DNA of 64,000 nucleotides from Sphingopyxis sp. USTB-05 (lineage in GTDB: Bacteria > Pseudomonadota > Alphaproteobacteria > Sphingomonadales > Sphingomonadaceae): positions 1,922,001 through 1,986,000 of the forward strand of contig NZ_CP084712.1 in the NCBI RefSeq assembly GCF_023822045.1, read 5' to 3'. A model generated the notes under the pieces. It worked only from the letters and a program-made list of their open reading frames with translations. It was not told where the DNA came from and searched no databases. Position numbers and translations under genes: made by a program. Within the stretch, counting starts at the first letter, position 1, and each line of letters starts with the position of its first letter. Shown in pieces: positions 36,526 through 44,458 of the stretch.

Positions 36526-37734
36526 ATGAGCAAGGTTCTGGTGATCGGCGCAGGCGGCGTCGGTTCGGTCGCGGTGCACAAGATGGCGATGAACCCCGAC
36601 ATTTTTCCCGACATCACGCTGGCGAGCCGCCGCAAGTTCAAATGCGACGCGATTGCCGAATCGGTGAAGGAACGCACCGGCGTCACGATCAAGACCGCCG
36701 AAGTTGACGCCGACCATATCGACGCGACCGCAGCGCTGATCCGCTCGATCGGCGCGACACATGTCGTCAATCTCGCACTTCCCTATCAGGACCTCACGAT
36801 TATGGAGGCCTGTCTGTCGACCGGCGCGCATTATCTTGATACCGCCAACTACGAACCCCGCGACGAGGCGAAGTTCGAATATCATTGGCAGTGGGCCTAT
36901 CAGGACCGCTTCAAGGAGGCTGGTCTGATGGCGCTGCTCGGTTCGGGTTTCGATCCGGGCGTGACGAGCGTGTTCACGACCTGGCTCAAGAAGCATCATT
37001 TCGACCGCATCGACACGCTCGATATTCTCGATTGCAACGGCGGCGATCATGGCCAGCATTTCGCGACCAACTTCAACCCTGAGATCAACATTCGCGAAGT
37101 GACCGCTGTCGCTCGTCACTGGGAAAATGGCGACTGGGTCGAAACCCCGCCGATGTCGGTGAAGCAGCAGTTCGATTTCGAGGCTGTCGGCCCGAAGACG
37201 ATGTACCTCATGTATCATGAGGAGATCGAAAGCCTCAAAACCCACTTGCCCGAAATCAAACGCATCCGTTTCTGGATGACATTCGGCGAGGCCTATATCA
37301 CGCACCTTACCGTCCTCCAGAATGTCGGCATGACGCGCATCGATCCGGTGATCTACGAAGGCCGCGAGATCGTACCGCTGCAGTTCCTGAAGGCCGTCCT
37401 TCCCGAACCGTCGAGCCTCGGCGAGACCACCAAGGGCAAGACGAACATCGGCGTCATTGCGACCGGTCTGGGCAAGGATGGCAAGGAAAAGACGCTCTAT
37501 CTCTATAATATCTGCGACCATGAGGATGCCTATGCCGAAACGGGCAATCAGGCGGTGAGCTACACCACCGGCGTACCGGCGATGATCGGCGCCGCCATGA
37601 TGGTCACCGGCACGTGGAACGGCGACGGCGTGTTCAACATGGAACAGATGGATCCCGATCCCTTCATGGACATGCTCAACAAGCATGGCCTGCCCTGGCA
37701 GGTGAAGGAATTGGACGGTCCGCTCGATTTCTGA
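36526..37734 (+). CDS. Carboxynorspermidine synthase (saccharopine dehydrogenase family)
   Basis: 402 residues. N-terminal NADPH fold KVLVIGAGGVGSVAVHK, then the saccharopine-dehydrogenase-like catalytic domain with LLGSGFDPGVTSVF and ILDCNGGDHG. This family condenses a diamine with aspartate semialdehyde, giving carboxyspermidine from putrescine or carboxynorspermidine from diaminopropane. The matching decarboxylase is at 39286 and a diamine-forming decarboxylase at 43177, which makes the polyamine role more likely than lysine metabolism. A palindromic repeat follows the gene. Confidence 0.9.
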   Translation: MSKVLVIGAGGVGSVAVHKMAMNPDIFPDITLASRRKFKCDAIAESVKERTGVTIKTAEVDADHIDATAALIRSIGATHVVNLALPYQDLTIMEACLSTGAHYLDTANYEPRDEAKFEYHWQWAYQDRFKEAGLMALLGSGFDPGVTSVFTTWLKKHHFDRIDTLDILDCNGGDHGQHFATNFNPEINIREVTAVARHWENGDWVETPPMSVKQQFDFEAVGPKTMYLMYHEEIESLKTHLPEIKRIRFWMTFGEAYITHLTVLQNVGMTRIDPVIYEGREIVPLQFLKAVLPEPSSLGETTKGKTNIGVIATGLGKDGKEKTLYLYNICDHEDAYAETGNQAVSYTTGVPAMIGAAMMVTGTWNGDGVFNMEQMDPDPFMDMLNKHGLPWQVKELDGPLDF

Positions 37735-37750
37735 GCGATTTTACGTTTTT

Positions 37751-37819
37751 CGTCATTTCCGCGAAAGCGGGAACCCGTTAGCCACGGCGAAACTGGGTCC
37801 CGCTTTCGCGGGAATGACG
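37751..37819. repeat. Inverted repeat, CGTCATT...CCGCGAAAGCGG family
   Basis: The left arm (from 37751, CGTCATTTCCGCGAAAGCGG and on) and the right arm (37795-37819, ending GGGAATGACG) are reverse complements with one mismatch and one indel. Each arm contains its own CCGC-GAAA-GCGG hairpin. The core CCGCGAAAGCGGG resembles the CCCGCGAAGGCGGGG of the inverted repeats bounding the nuclease remnant at 62.1-62.5 kb. It fills the gap before the hydrolase gene. Confidence 0.75.
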
Positions 37820-37832
37820 AAAGGTAGCCCGA

Positions 37833-38921
37833 ATGAAATTGCAATTGGCAGCGATCGCCTTGTTTGCTGCTTTCGCCACGCCCGCCGCGGCTCAAACCGA
37901 CGACACCTATGCCCCGGCACGCGCAATCGTCGCCGACATCGGTAAAATTGTTACGCCAAACGGTGTGCAGGAGACCTTCGAGGCCACCCTCGGCGGGGCG
38001 CGGCAGGTCGTGAACGTGCGCGGTTCGGACCGCGACAATCCCATCCTGGTTTTCGTGCATGGCGGACCCGGCGCGGTCGAAATGCCCTTTGCCTGGGCTT
38101 TTCAGCGGCCGTGGGAGGATGTCTTTACCGTCGTCCAATATGATCAGCGCGGGGCCGGCCGTAGCTATCCGCTCAACGATCCCGCGACCCTTGCGCCGAC
38201 GATGACACCCGAACGCTACCGCGACGACGCCATCGAACTGATCGAGTTGCTCAAAAAGCGCTATGCCAAACGCAAGGTCGTGCTGATGGGCCATAGCTGG
38301 GGCTCGATCGTCGGCCTGTCGGTCGCGGTAAAGCGGCCCGACCTGCTCTACGCCTATGTCGGTGTCGGCCAGGGCATCGATTTTCGCGAAGGCGAAAAGG
38401 CCGGTATGGCGTGGACGCGGGCCAAAGCGCTCGCGGCAGGGAATATGGAGGCCGTCCGTGCGGTCGATGCTCTCGCACCCTATCCGAGCGGCGAGTTCAC
38501 GATTGCGAAAGCCGACGGCTGGCGCAAATATGCGATCCCCTACGGCTCGCTCATCTATAACAAGCCCGACCTCAAATATTATTTCCAGACGCCGCGCCTT
38601 TCGCCTGAATATAGCGAGGCCGACCGACAGGCGTGGGGCAAGGGCAGCGAGTTTTCTGTGACGACGCTCTGGCCGCGTTTGGCCGATGTCAGCTTCACGA
38701 AGGTCAAGAAGATGGATGTACCGCTGGTCTTCCTGCTCGGACGGCATGATTATACTGTCCCTTCGCCGGTGGCGGCCCAGTGGTTCGGACAGGTTGAAGC
38801 ACCCTCAAAGAGGCTCGTCTGGCTCGAACATTCGGCGCATATGCCGATGGTCGAGGAGCCGGGTCATTTCTTCGCCGCGCTGCTCCGCGACGTGCTGCCG
38901 CTGACGAAGGACCGGAAATGA
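37833..38921 (+). CDS. Secreted alpha/beta hydrolase, proline iminopeptidase-like
   Basis: 362 residues with a signal peptide (LQLAAIALFAAFATPAAA). Oxyanion motif HGGPGAVEMP, nucleophile GHSWGS near residue 153, an aspartate in LGRHDYTVP and a histidine in LEHSAHMPMVE. The HGGPG and GxSWGS pattern is that of proline iminopeptidases and related epoxide/ester hydrolases. The substrate is unknown. Its stop overlaps the next ATG (ATGA). Confidence 0.85.
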   Translation: MKLQLAAIALFAAFATPAAAQTDDTYAPARAIVADIGKIVTPNGVQETFEATLGGARQVVNVRGSDRDNPILVFVHGGPGAVEMPFAWAFQRPWEDVFTVVQYDQRGAGRSYPLNDPATLAPTMTPERYRDDAIELIELLKKRYAKRKVVLMGHSWGSIVGLSVAVKRPDLLYAYVGVGQGIDFREGEKAGMAWTRAKALAAGNMEAVRAVDALAPYPSGEFTIAKADGWRKYAIPYGSLIYNKPDLKYYFQTPRLSPEYSEADRQAWGKGSEFSVTTLWPRLADVSFTKVKKMDVPLVFLLGRHDYTVPSPVAAQWFGQVEAPSKRLVWLEHSAHMPMVEEPGHFFAALLRDVLPLTKDRK

Positions 38922-39268
38922 CTGCCTATCTCGCGCCGATCGGCCTGCTGTTCGTATCGAACATCTTCATGACATTTGCTTGGTACGGCCAGCTTGGCGC
39001 CGTGTCGCGGCCCGTCTGGCTGGCGGTGCTGATCGCATGGGGAATCGCCTTTTTCGAATATTGTCTTGTCATCCCCGCGAACCGCATAGGCTATGGCGTT
39101 TACAGCGCCGCCGAACTCAAGACCTTGCAGGAAGTGATTACACTGGTCATATTCGCTGGGTTCGCGGTCTTCTGGCTCGGTGAGAAGCTGACCCTGAACC
39201 ATCTCGTCGGCTTCGGTCTGATCGCGGCGGGTGCGTTCTTCATCTTCAAGGGACCGATTGCGGTCTGA
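38918..39268 (+). CDS. DMT-like small membrane protein (DUF486)
   Basis: 116 residues, four predicted transmembrane helices. The conserved features FVSNIFMTFAWYGQL, AWGIAFFEYCLVIPANRIGYG and EVITLVIFAGFAVFWLGE are typical of the DUF486 branch of the drug/metabolite transporter superfamily. It has half the length of full transporters and probably works as an oligomer. ATGA overlap couples it to the hydrolase; the decarboxylase follows 17 bp later, so it could concern polyamine or metabolite export (inference). Confidence 0.85.
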   Translation: MTAYLAPIGLLFVSNIFMTFAWYGQLGAVSRPVWLAVLIAWGIAFFEYCLVIPANRIGYGVYSAAELKTLQEVITLVIFAGFAVFWLGEKLTLNHLVGFGLIAAGAFFIFKGPIAV

Positions 39269-39285
39269 CAGGAAACACAAGCGAC

Positions 39286-40458
39286 ATGGAAACCCGTGCC
39301 GGCGATCCCGGAGCCTTTGCCCGCTTCGACCTGACCCGAGTCCCCTCTCCCGCATTCATCGTCGATGCCGCAAAGGTGCGCGCCAACCTCGCGTTGCTGC
39401 GCCATATCGGCGACGCGTCGGGTGCGCGCGTACTGGCGGCGCTCAAGGCGTTCTCGATGTGGTCCCTGGGGCCGACCGTCATCGAATATCTCGACGGCGT
39501 ATGTGCTTCCGGCATCTATGAAGCGAAGCTCGGGCGCGGCGAATATGGCGGCGAAGTCGCAACCTATTGCGCGGGCTACAAGGAAGCTGACCTGCCCGAG
39601 ATCGCGGCGCTGTCCGACCATCTGATCTTCAACTCGCCGGGGCAGATCTCACGCTTCCGCCCATTGCTCGATGAATTGCGGGCGAACGGCGAAACATTCG
39701 ACATCGGCCTACGCATCAATCCGATGCACAGCGAAGGCGAGGTCGCGAAATATGATCCTGCGGCGCCGTGCAGCCGCCTCGGCTTCCCGATCAGCCAGCT
39801 TCTTCCCGAACATATGGAGGGCGTCGACGGCATCCATATGCACAGTCTGTGCGAACAGGATTTCCCGCCGCTGCAGCGCACGTGGAACGCGGTGCAACCG
39901 ATGCTGCGCCCCTTCTTCAGCCAGCTCAAATGGATCAATTTCGGCGGCGGCCACCATGTCACGCGGGCCGATTATCAGGTCGATGATCTGATCGCCTTCC
40001 TGAAGCAGGTGCGTGCATCGACCAACTGCGATGTGATGATCGAGCCCGGCGAGGCCATCGCGCTGGACGCCGGCATCCTCGTCGGCGAGATACTCGACCT
40101 GTTCGACAATGGTATGCAGATCGGTATCACCGACATTTCGGCAACCTGCCACATGCCCGACGTCATCGAGGCGCCCTACCGCCCCGCGATGCTCGATGAG
40201 GGCGACGAGGGCATGCCGGTCCGGCTCGGGGGCCCATCATGCCTGGCGGGCGACGTCATTGGCGATTACCGCCTTCCCGGCGGCGCGCGCATCGGGCAAC
40301 GTTTCGCATTCCTCGACCAGGCGCATTATTCGATGGTCAAAACCAACACCTTCAACGGCGTGCCGCTACCGTCGATCTGGCTGTGGGACAGCGAGAGTGA
40401 CGCACTCAAGCTGATCCGCGAGTTCGGTTATGAGGACTTCAAGACGCGGCTCGGATAA
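39286..40458 (+). CDS. nspC: Carboxynorspermidine/carboxyspermidine decarboxylase
   Basis: 390 residues, alanine-racemase-fold PLP decarboxylase. PLP lysine K54 in VLAALKAFSMWS, the conserved NPMHSEGE and GIHMHSLCEQ, FGGGHHVTR phosphate site, and the C-terminal GPSCLAGDVIG with the catalytic-type cysteine. It decarboxylates carboxyspermidine (or carboxynorspermidine) from the synthase at 36526, giving spermidine without decarboxylated SAM. Confidence 0.92.
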   Translation: METRAGDPGAFARFDLTRVPSPAFIVDAAKVRANLALLRHIGDASGARVLAALKAFSMWSLGPTVIEYLDGVCASGIYEAKLGRGEYGGEVATYCAGYKEADLPEIAALSDHLIFNSPGQISRFRPLLDELRANGETFDIGLRINPMHSEGEVAKYDPAAPCSRLGFPISQLLPEHMEGVDGIHMHSLCEQDFPPLQRTWNAVQPMLRPFFSQLKWINFGGGHHVTRADYQVDDLIAFLKQVRASTNCDVMIEPGEAIALDAGILVGEILDLFDNGMQIGITDISATCHMPDVIEAPYRPAMLDEGDEGMPVRLGGPSCLAGDVIGDYRLPGGARIGQRFAFLDQAHYSMVKTNTFNGVPLPSIWLWDSESDALKLIREFGYEDFKTRLG

Positions 40459-40465
40459 GGTCGCG

Positions 40466-41206
40466 TCAGAAGTGCGAAGCGTTGAAAATCAACGCGACCG
40501 CCCGGCCCCGCGCATCGGTGGCGGCGAGCGAATTCCAGATGTCTTCGCATTCGAACCCGCATTGGATGTCGCGATTTTCGTGGCGTGCGGTAATCTTGTA
40601 GCGCCCTGCCGGCGCCTGTCGGCACGCATTCGCGGCCCGCGCCTTGCCGAACGCCTGATTCTGGACCGCCTTATTCCCCTTCGTGGGGATCGCCCGAACG
40701 GCGGCACGCGCACCATCGACAGTCGCGCATAGATAGAGCGTGCTCATCGTTGCCGGATCGTAGTTGATCAGACCATTGGGCGCGAATTCGGACAACCAGC
40801 GCTCGAAATCGGTGCGGGGATGCTTGTTGTTTCCCATTTCATCGACGATCCCGACGACCCGAACGCCCTTGGCGTTCGCGCCGCGATAGATAAGATAGGT
40901 TTCGCTAGCTGAGGCGAGCTTCAGCGTCCGCCGCGCCACCGCCTGCTGGATCGTGATCACCGACGTCGCATCGGAGCTGTCCTGCGAGCAGCCGGTCGCC
41001 GCCAGGCCCTGAAAGAACAGGCTGGTGTCGATCGTATGATTCCGCGGCGCGGGCTGCACGCCATAATAAGTACCCAACATCTGACGCGCTGCCGACTCAG
41101 TTGGGCAAATGACCGTCGAAAAATCGTTCGGGATATCGATTTTAGCGGGTAGCGGCTCTCCGCCCCCCTGCACTGCAATCATCATCACCCACGCGGACAA
41201 GCTCAT
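40466..41206 (-). CDS. Protein of unknown function, possibly exported
   Basis: 246 residues with a weak N-terminal hydrophobic segment (LSAWVMMIAVQGG) that may be a poor signal peptide. It has five or six cysteines, including CQAP and QCGFECED near the C-terminus, suggesting disulfides. No recognised family. A good AAAGGAACC ribosome site precedes the ATG. It is convergent with nspC, the stops only 7 bp apart. Confidence 0.65.
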   Translation of the reverse strand: MSLSAWVMMIAVQGGGEPLPAKIDIPNDFSTVICPTESAARQMLGTYYGVQPAPRNHTIDTSLFFQGLAATGCSQDSSDATSVITIQQAVARRTLKLASASETYLIYRGANAKGVRVVGIVDEMGNNKHPRTDFERWLSEFAPNGLINYDPATMSTLYLCATVDGARAAVRAIPTKGNKAVQNQAFGKARAANACRQAPAGRYKITARHENRDIQCGFECEDIWNSLAATDARGRAVALIFNASHF

Positions 41207-41262
41207 CGGCGGTTCCTTTTTTTGTTCGAAGGCAGGAGCTTAACGTGCGAGCGGAGGCGGGG

Positions 41263-42921
41263 TCAATCGATGGTCGTGCCTGTTTCCGCCAGAGCTTGGT
41301 GAATATGGCTGACCACCACCGATCCCTCTCCGACCGAAGATGCGACGCGCTTTACCGATCCCTTCCGCACGTCGCCGACGGCATAGATGCGCGGCCAGCT
41401 CGTTTCGAGGCGGCTTGGCATGCGGTCGAGCGACCAGCCCGCCTTGACCAGTTCGAGCGGCGCGATATCGGCGCCGGTCTTCACGAATCCGCGATCGTCG
41501 CACACCATCTCTTTGGGCAGCCACCGGGTGTTCGGAGTGGCACCAAGGAACAGGAACAGGAAGCGGCAATCGCAATGATCCTCGGCTCCCGTCTCGCGGC
41601 AGCGATAGGTCAGGCCGGCCAGATGCTCCTCGCCGTGCAGACCGACGACGTCGGTCGCGGGAATGATCTCGATGTTCGGATGCTCTTCGAGCCGCTTGAC
41701 CAAATATTCGGACATCGTCTCGCGCAGGCTCGCACGGCGGAAGATAACATAGACCTTCTTTGCCACGCTCGCGAGATAGATGGCGCCCTGCCCCGCCGAG
41801 TTGCCCGATCCGACGACGGTCACCTCTGCATTGCCGCAGAGCTGCGCCTCCATCGGCGTCGCGCCATAATAAATGCCGCGGCCCTCATAGGATTCGATGC
41901 CCTCGATCGGCAGGCGCTGATATTCCGCGCCGCTCGCCACGACCACGGCACGGCTGCGCAGCTTGCGCCCGTCGGCAAGATGCAAGCAATAGGCATCGCC
42001 GTCGCGGTTGATCGACGTCGCGCGGACGGGCGCGACCAGTCGCGCGCCGAACTTCTGCGCCTGCACCGTCGCCCGGCGCGCCAGCTCATTCCCCGAAATG
42101 CCGGTTGGAAAACCCAGATAATTCTCGATCTTCGACGACGTGCCCGCCTGCCCGCCGGGCGCGAGCGAGTCGAGCGCGATCACCGTCAGCCCTTCGGACG
42201 CGGCATAGACCGCTGCCGCTAGCCCGCCGGGGCCGCTGCCGACGACGATGACATCAGCGGTCGCACCATCGGGTAACAGATCGAGCCCGAGCCCCGCCGC
42301 GAGCTGTTCGGGGGTCGGCTGAACGAGCACGTCGGCTGCGCCCAGGATGACCGCCGGCAACTGGTCGCCGGTCAGCCCCCGTTCGGCCATCAGATGCCCC
42401 GCGACCGGTCCGTCGGCGGGATCAAACCAGCGATGTGCGACACCATGCTTCATCAGCAGGTCGCGCAAGGCATAGACGCTGCGATCCATCGCCGCGCCGA
42501 TGACGATCGTCACCGCGAAACCGCGATTATTGCTGAATTCGCGGCGGGCGGAAAGAACGCGGACGAAAATGTCCGAATAATAGGAGTTGCCGGCAATAAG
42601 ACGCTGGAAATCGGCGTGGGCGATACGGATGACCTCGCCGTCGGCGCCCATCTCGACGCGCGACAGGTGGCGCTGTCCGGTCAGTACCGACAGGTCGCCC
42701 GCGAACTGGCCGTGCTCCATCCAGCCGACGCGCCTTCTCCCTTCATCGGTGGAGGCGAAAATATCGGTATGTCCCGAAAGGGTGATGATGCAATCGGGCG
42801 CCATCATGCCCTCCTCGACGATCAGATCACCGGCGCGATGCGACTCGATTGTGCCGAACGCCGCCAGTTCTTGGAGTTCCGCGTCGGAAAAGCTGTGATT
42901 AACGTCGGCGCGAGACACCAT
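41263..42921 (-). CDS. Cyclic-nucleotide-binding-domain flavoprotein (thioredoxin reductase-like)
   Basis: 552 residues. Residues about 10-130 form a cNMP-binding (Crp-like) domain, 135-210 a short thioredoxin-like domain, and 220-552 a thioredoxin-reductase-fold FAD/NAD(P) oxidoreductase (VGSGPGGLAAAVYAASEG; GGQAGTSSKIENYLGFP; VGSGNSAGQGA; YAVGDVRKGSVKR). The redox CATC motif of thioredoxin reductase is replaced by GATP, so it cannot use the usual dithiol relay. The N-terminal domain suggests ligand-gated activity. It heads a 255-bp gap shared with the decarboxylase leader. Confidence 0.9.
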   Translation of the reverse strand: MVSRADVNHSFSDAELQELAAFGTIESHRAGDLIVEEGMMAPDCIITLSGHTDIFASTDEGRRRVGWMEHGQFAGDLSVLTGQRHLSRVEMGADGEVIRIAHADFQRLIAGNSYYSDIFVRVLSARREFSNNRGFAVTIVIGAAMDRSVYALRDLLMKHGVAHRWFDPADGPVAGHLMAERGLTGDQLPAVILGAADVLVQPTPEQLAAGLGLDLLPDGATADVIVVGSGPGGLAAAVYAASEGLTVIALDSLAPGGQAGTSSKIENYLGFPTGISGNELARRATVQAQKFGARLVAPVRATSINRDGDAYCLHLADGRKLRSRAVVVASGAEYQRLPIEGIESYEGRGIYYGATPMEAQLCGNAEVTVVGSGNSAGQGAIYLASVAKKVYVIFRRASLRETMSEYLVKRLEEHPNIEIIPATDVVGLHGEEHLAGLTYRCRETGAEDHCDCRFLFLFLGATPNTRWLPKEMVCDDRGFVKTGADIAPLELVKAGWSLDRMPSRLETSWPRIYAVGDVRKGSVKRVASSVGEGSVVVSHIHQALAETGTTID

Positions 42922-43070
42922 GGCGGGGAGGTCCTTTTCGGGTTTGGCGATGCGCCATCCCTAGCGCGGCGGTATGGCTTTGTCTCGCGTTTGCGCGGTT
43001 TGGCGCAGATCGGCCCCGGTTCGGCCCCGGTGTTACCGGACTATTACAAAATTGCGCGATAGGGTCTTTA

Positions 43071-43171
43071 CAGGGGGGACCCCCCTGCATATATCGCCCT
43101 CCGCTGCCCCAGGGGGACTTCCAATAACCGCAAGGCAGCCTTGTCGTTTACCGTTTAATTTTGGGGGTCCC
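43071..43171 (+). promoter_or_regulatory. G/C-tract leader of the ornithine decarboxylase mRNA
   Basis: CAGGGGG-GAC-CCCCCTG (43071-43087) is a perfect hairpin. GGGGGAC (43112-43118) and GGGGGTCCC (43163-43171) follow; GGGAC at 43114-43118 can pair with GTCCC at 43167-43171, and CAAGG-CAG-CCTTG (43131-43143) is a further small hairpin. The last G tract is the likely Shine-Dalgarno for the TTG at 43177 and could pair with either C tract. A speF-type leader RNA is known upstream of such genes in alphaproteobacteria, but I cannot confirm a match. Confidence 0.45.
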
Positions 43172-43176
43172 TTGAG

Positions 43177-44370
43177 TTGCACCAGCATCATAGCGCCCAC
43201 GGGCTGATTCAGGCACTTTCGCCGATCGAACCTGTTACGCTTGTCCGCCCGCACGCCGCGCGGCGCGCAGCGCGTTTCTTCATCGAGCGTTTTCCCGGCA
43301 CGACCATGTATGCGGTCAAGGCGAATCCGTCGCCTGACCTCTTGCGCGTGCTGTGGGATTCGGGTGTCACCCATTATGACGTCGCCTCGATTGCCGAAGT
43401 GCGTCTGGTTGCCCGCACGCTTCCCGAAGCAACGCTCTGCTTCATGCATCCGGTGAAGGCTGAGGAAGCGATTTCCGAAGCCTATTGGAAGCATGGCGTC
43501 CGCACCTTCTCGCTCGACACGCTCGACGAACTCGAAAAGATCGTCCGTGCGACCGAAGGCGCGCAGGATCTGAACCTGCTCGTGCGCCTGCGCGTCTCGT
43601 CCGATCATTCGAAGCTCAGCCTCGCCGCCAAGTTCGGCGCCGAAGCCGACGAGGTCGTCGAACTGCTTATGGCGACACGCCAGGCGGCCGATGCGCTCGG
43701 CATCTGCTTCCATGTCGGCAGCCAGGCGATGACGCCGCATGCCTATGCGCAGGCGATGGAGCGGGTTCGCGCCGCGATCGTCGCAGCATCGGTTACCGTC
43801 GACATCATCGATGTCGGTGGCGGCTTCCCTTCGTCCTATCCGGGCATGGAGCCTCCGCCGCTCGACGCTTATTTCGAGACGATCCACCGCAGCTTCGAAA
43901 GCCTGCCGATCAGCTATTCCGCTGAACTGTGGTGCGAGCCGGGCCGCGCCCTGTCGGCCGAGTATAGCTCGCTGATCGTACGCGTCGAAAAGCGCCGCGG
44001 CGAAGAGCTGTACATCAACGACGGCGCCTATGGCGCGCTGTTCGATGCCGCGCATGTCGGATGGCGCTTTCCTGTCACGCTGCAGCGCGACGTGGCGAGC
44101 GACGCCGAGATGATGCCGTTCAGCTTCTATGGTCCGACCTGCGACGATCTCGACCATATGGCAGGCCCCTTCTTCCTGCCCGCCGACATCAAGGCTGGCG
44201 ATTTCATCGAGATTGGTATGCTCGGCGCCTATGGCTGCGCGATGCGAACCAAGTTCAACGGCTTCGGCGCAGACGAGACGCATGTCGTCAGCGACGAGCC
44301 GATGGTCAGCCTCTACACCGGCGAAATCGAACAGGAGCGCCGCAGCGCGACGGTGACCAAGCTGTTCTGA
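43177..44370 (+). CDS. Ornithine/lysine decarboxylase, alanine racemase fold
   Basis: 397 residues, PLP group III decarboxylase. PLP lysine K48 in TTMYAVKANPSPDLL, HVGSQAM, DVGGGFPSSYPG phosphate site, EPGRALSAEYSSL and the active-site cysteine in YGPTCDDLD. It makes putrescine (or cadaverine), feeding the synthase and decarboxylase at 36.5-40.5 kb. The start is a TTG after GGGGG; no ATG or GTG fits the conserved N-terminus (SPIEPVTLVRP). Weak start plus structured leader suggests translational control. A strong terminator follows. Confidence 0.92.
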   Translation: MHQHHSAHGLIQALSPIEPVTLVRPHAARRAARFFIERFPGTTMYAVKANPSPDLLRVLWDSGVTHYDVASIAEVRLVARTLPEATLCFMHPVKAEEAISEAYWKHGVRTFSLDTLDELEKIVRATEGAQDLNLLVRLRVSSDHSKLSLAAKFGAEADEVVELLMATRQAADALGICFHVGSQAMTPHAYAQAMERVRAAIVAASVTVDIIDVGGGFPSSYPGMEPPPLDAYFETIHRSFESLPISYSAELWCEPGRALSAEYSSLIVRVEKRRGEELYINDGAYGALFDAAHVGWRFPVTLQRDVASDAEMMPFSFYGPTCDDLDHMAGPFFLPADIKAGDFIEIGMLGAYGCAMRTKFNGFGADETHVVSDEPMVSLYTGEIEQERRSATVTKLF

Positions 44371-44390
44371 CGAACCGCAATATGGAAAAT

Positions 44391-44431
44391 GAAAGGGCCG
44401 GCGCAGCGATGCGACCGGCCCTTTCTCTTTT
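44391..44431 (+). terminator. Rho-independent terminator after the decarboxylase
   Basis: GAAAGGGCCGG (44391-44401) and CCGGCCCTTTC (44415-44425) form a perfect 11-bp stem with a 13-nt loop, followed by TCTTTT. It begins 21 bp after the decarboxylase stop and separates it from the MFS gene. Confidence 0.88.
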
Positions 44432-44458
44432 GGGCAGGGCCGCTAGATTGCGCGGCCC

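Noticed and set aside
42990..43030. Tandem CGGCCCCGGT copies before the decarboxylase leader
   Set aside because: Two copies of a 10-mer in GC-rich DNA are too weak to call a regulatory repeat.
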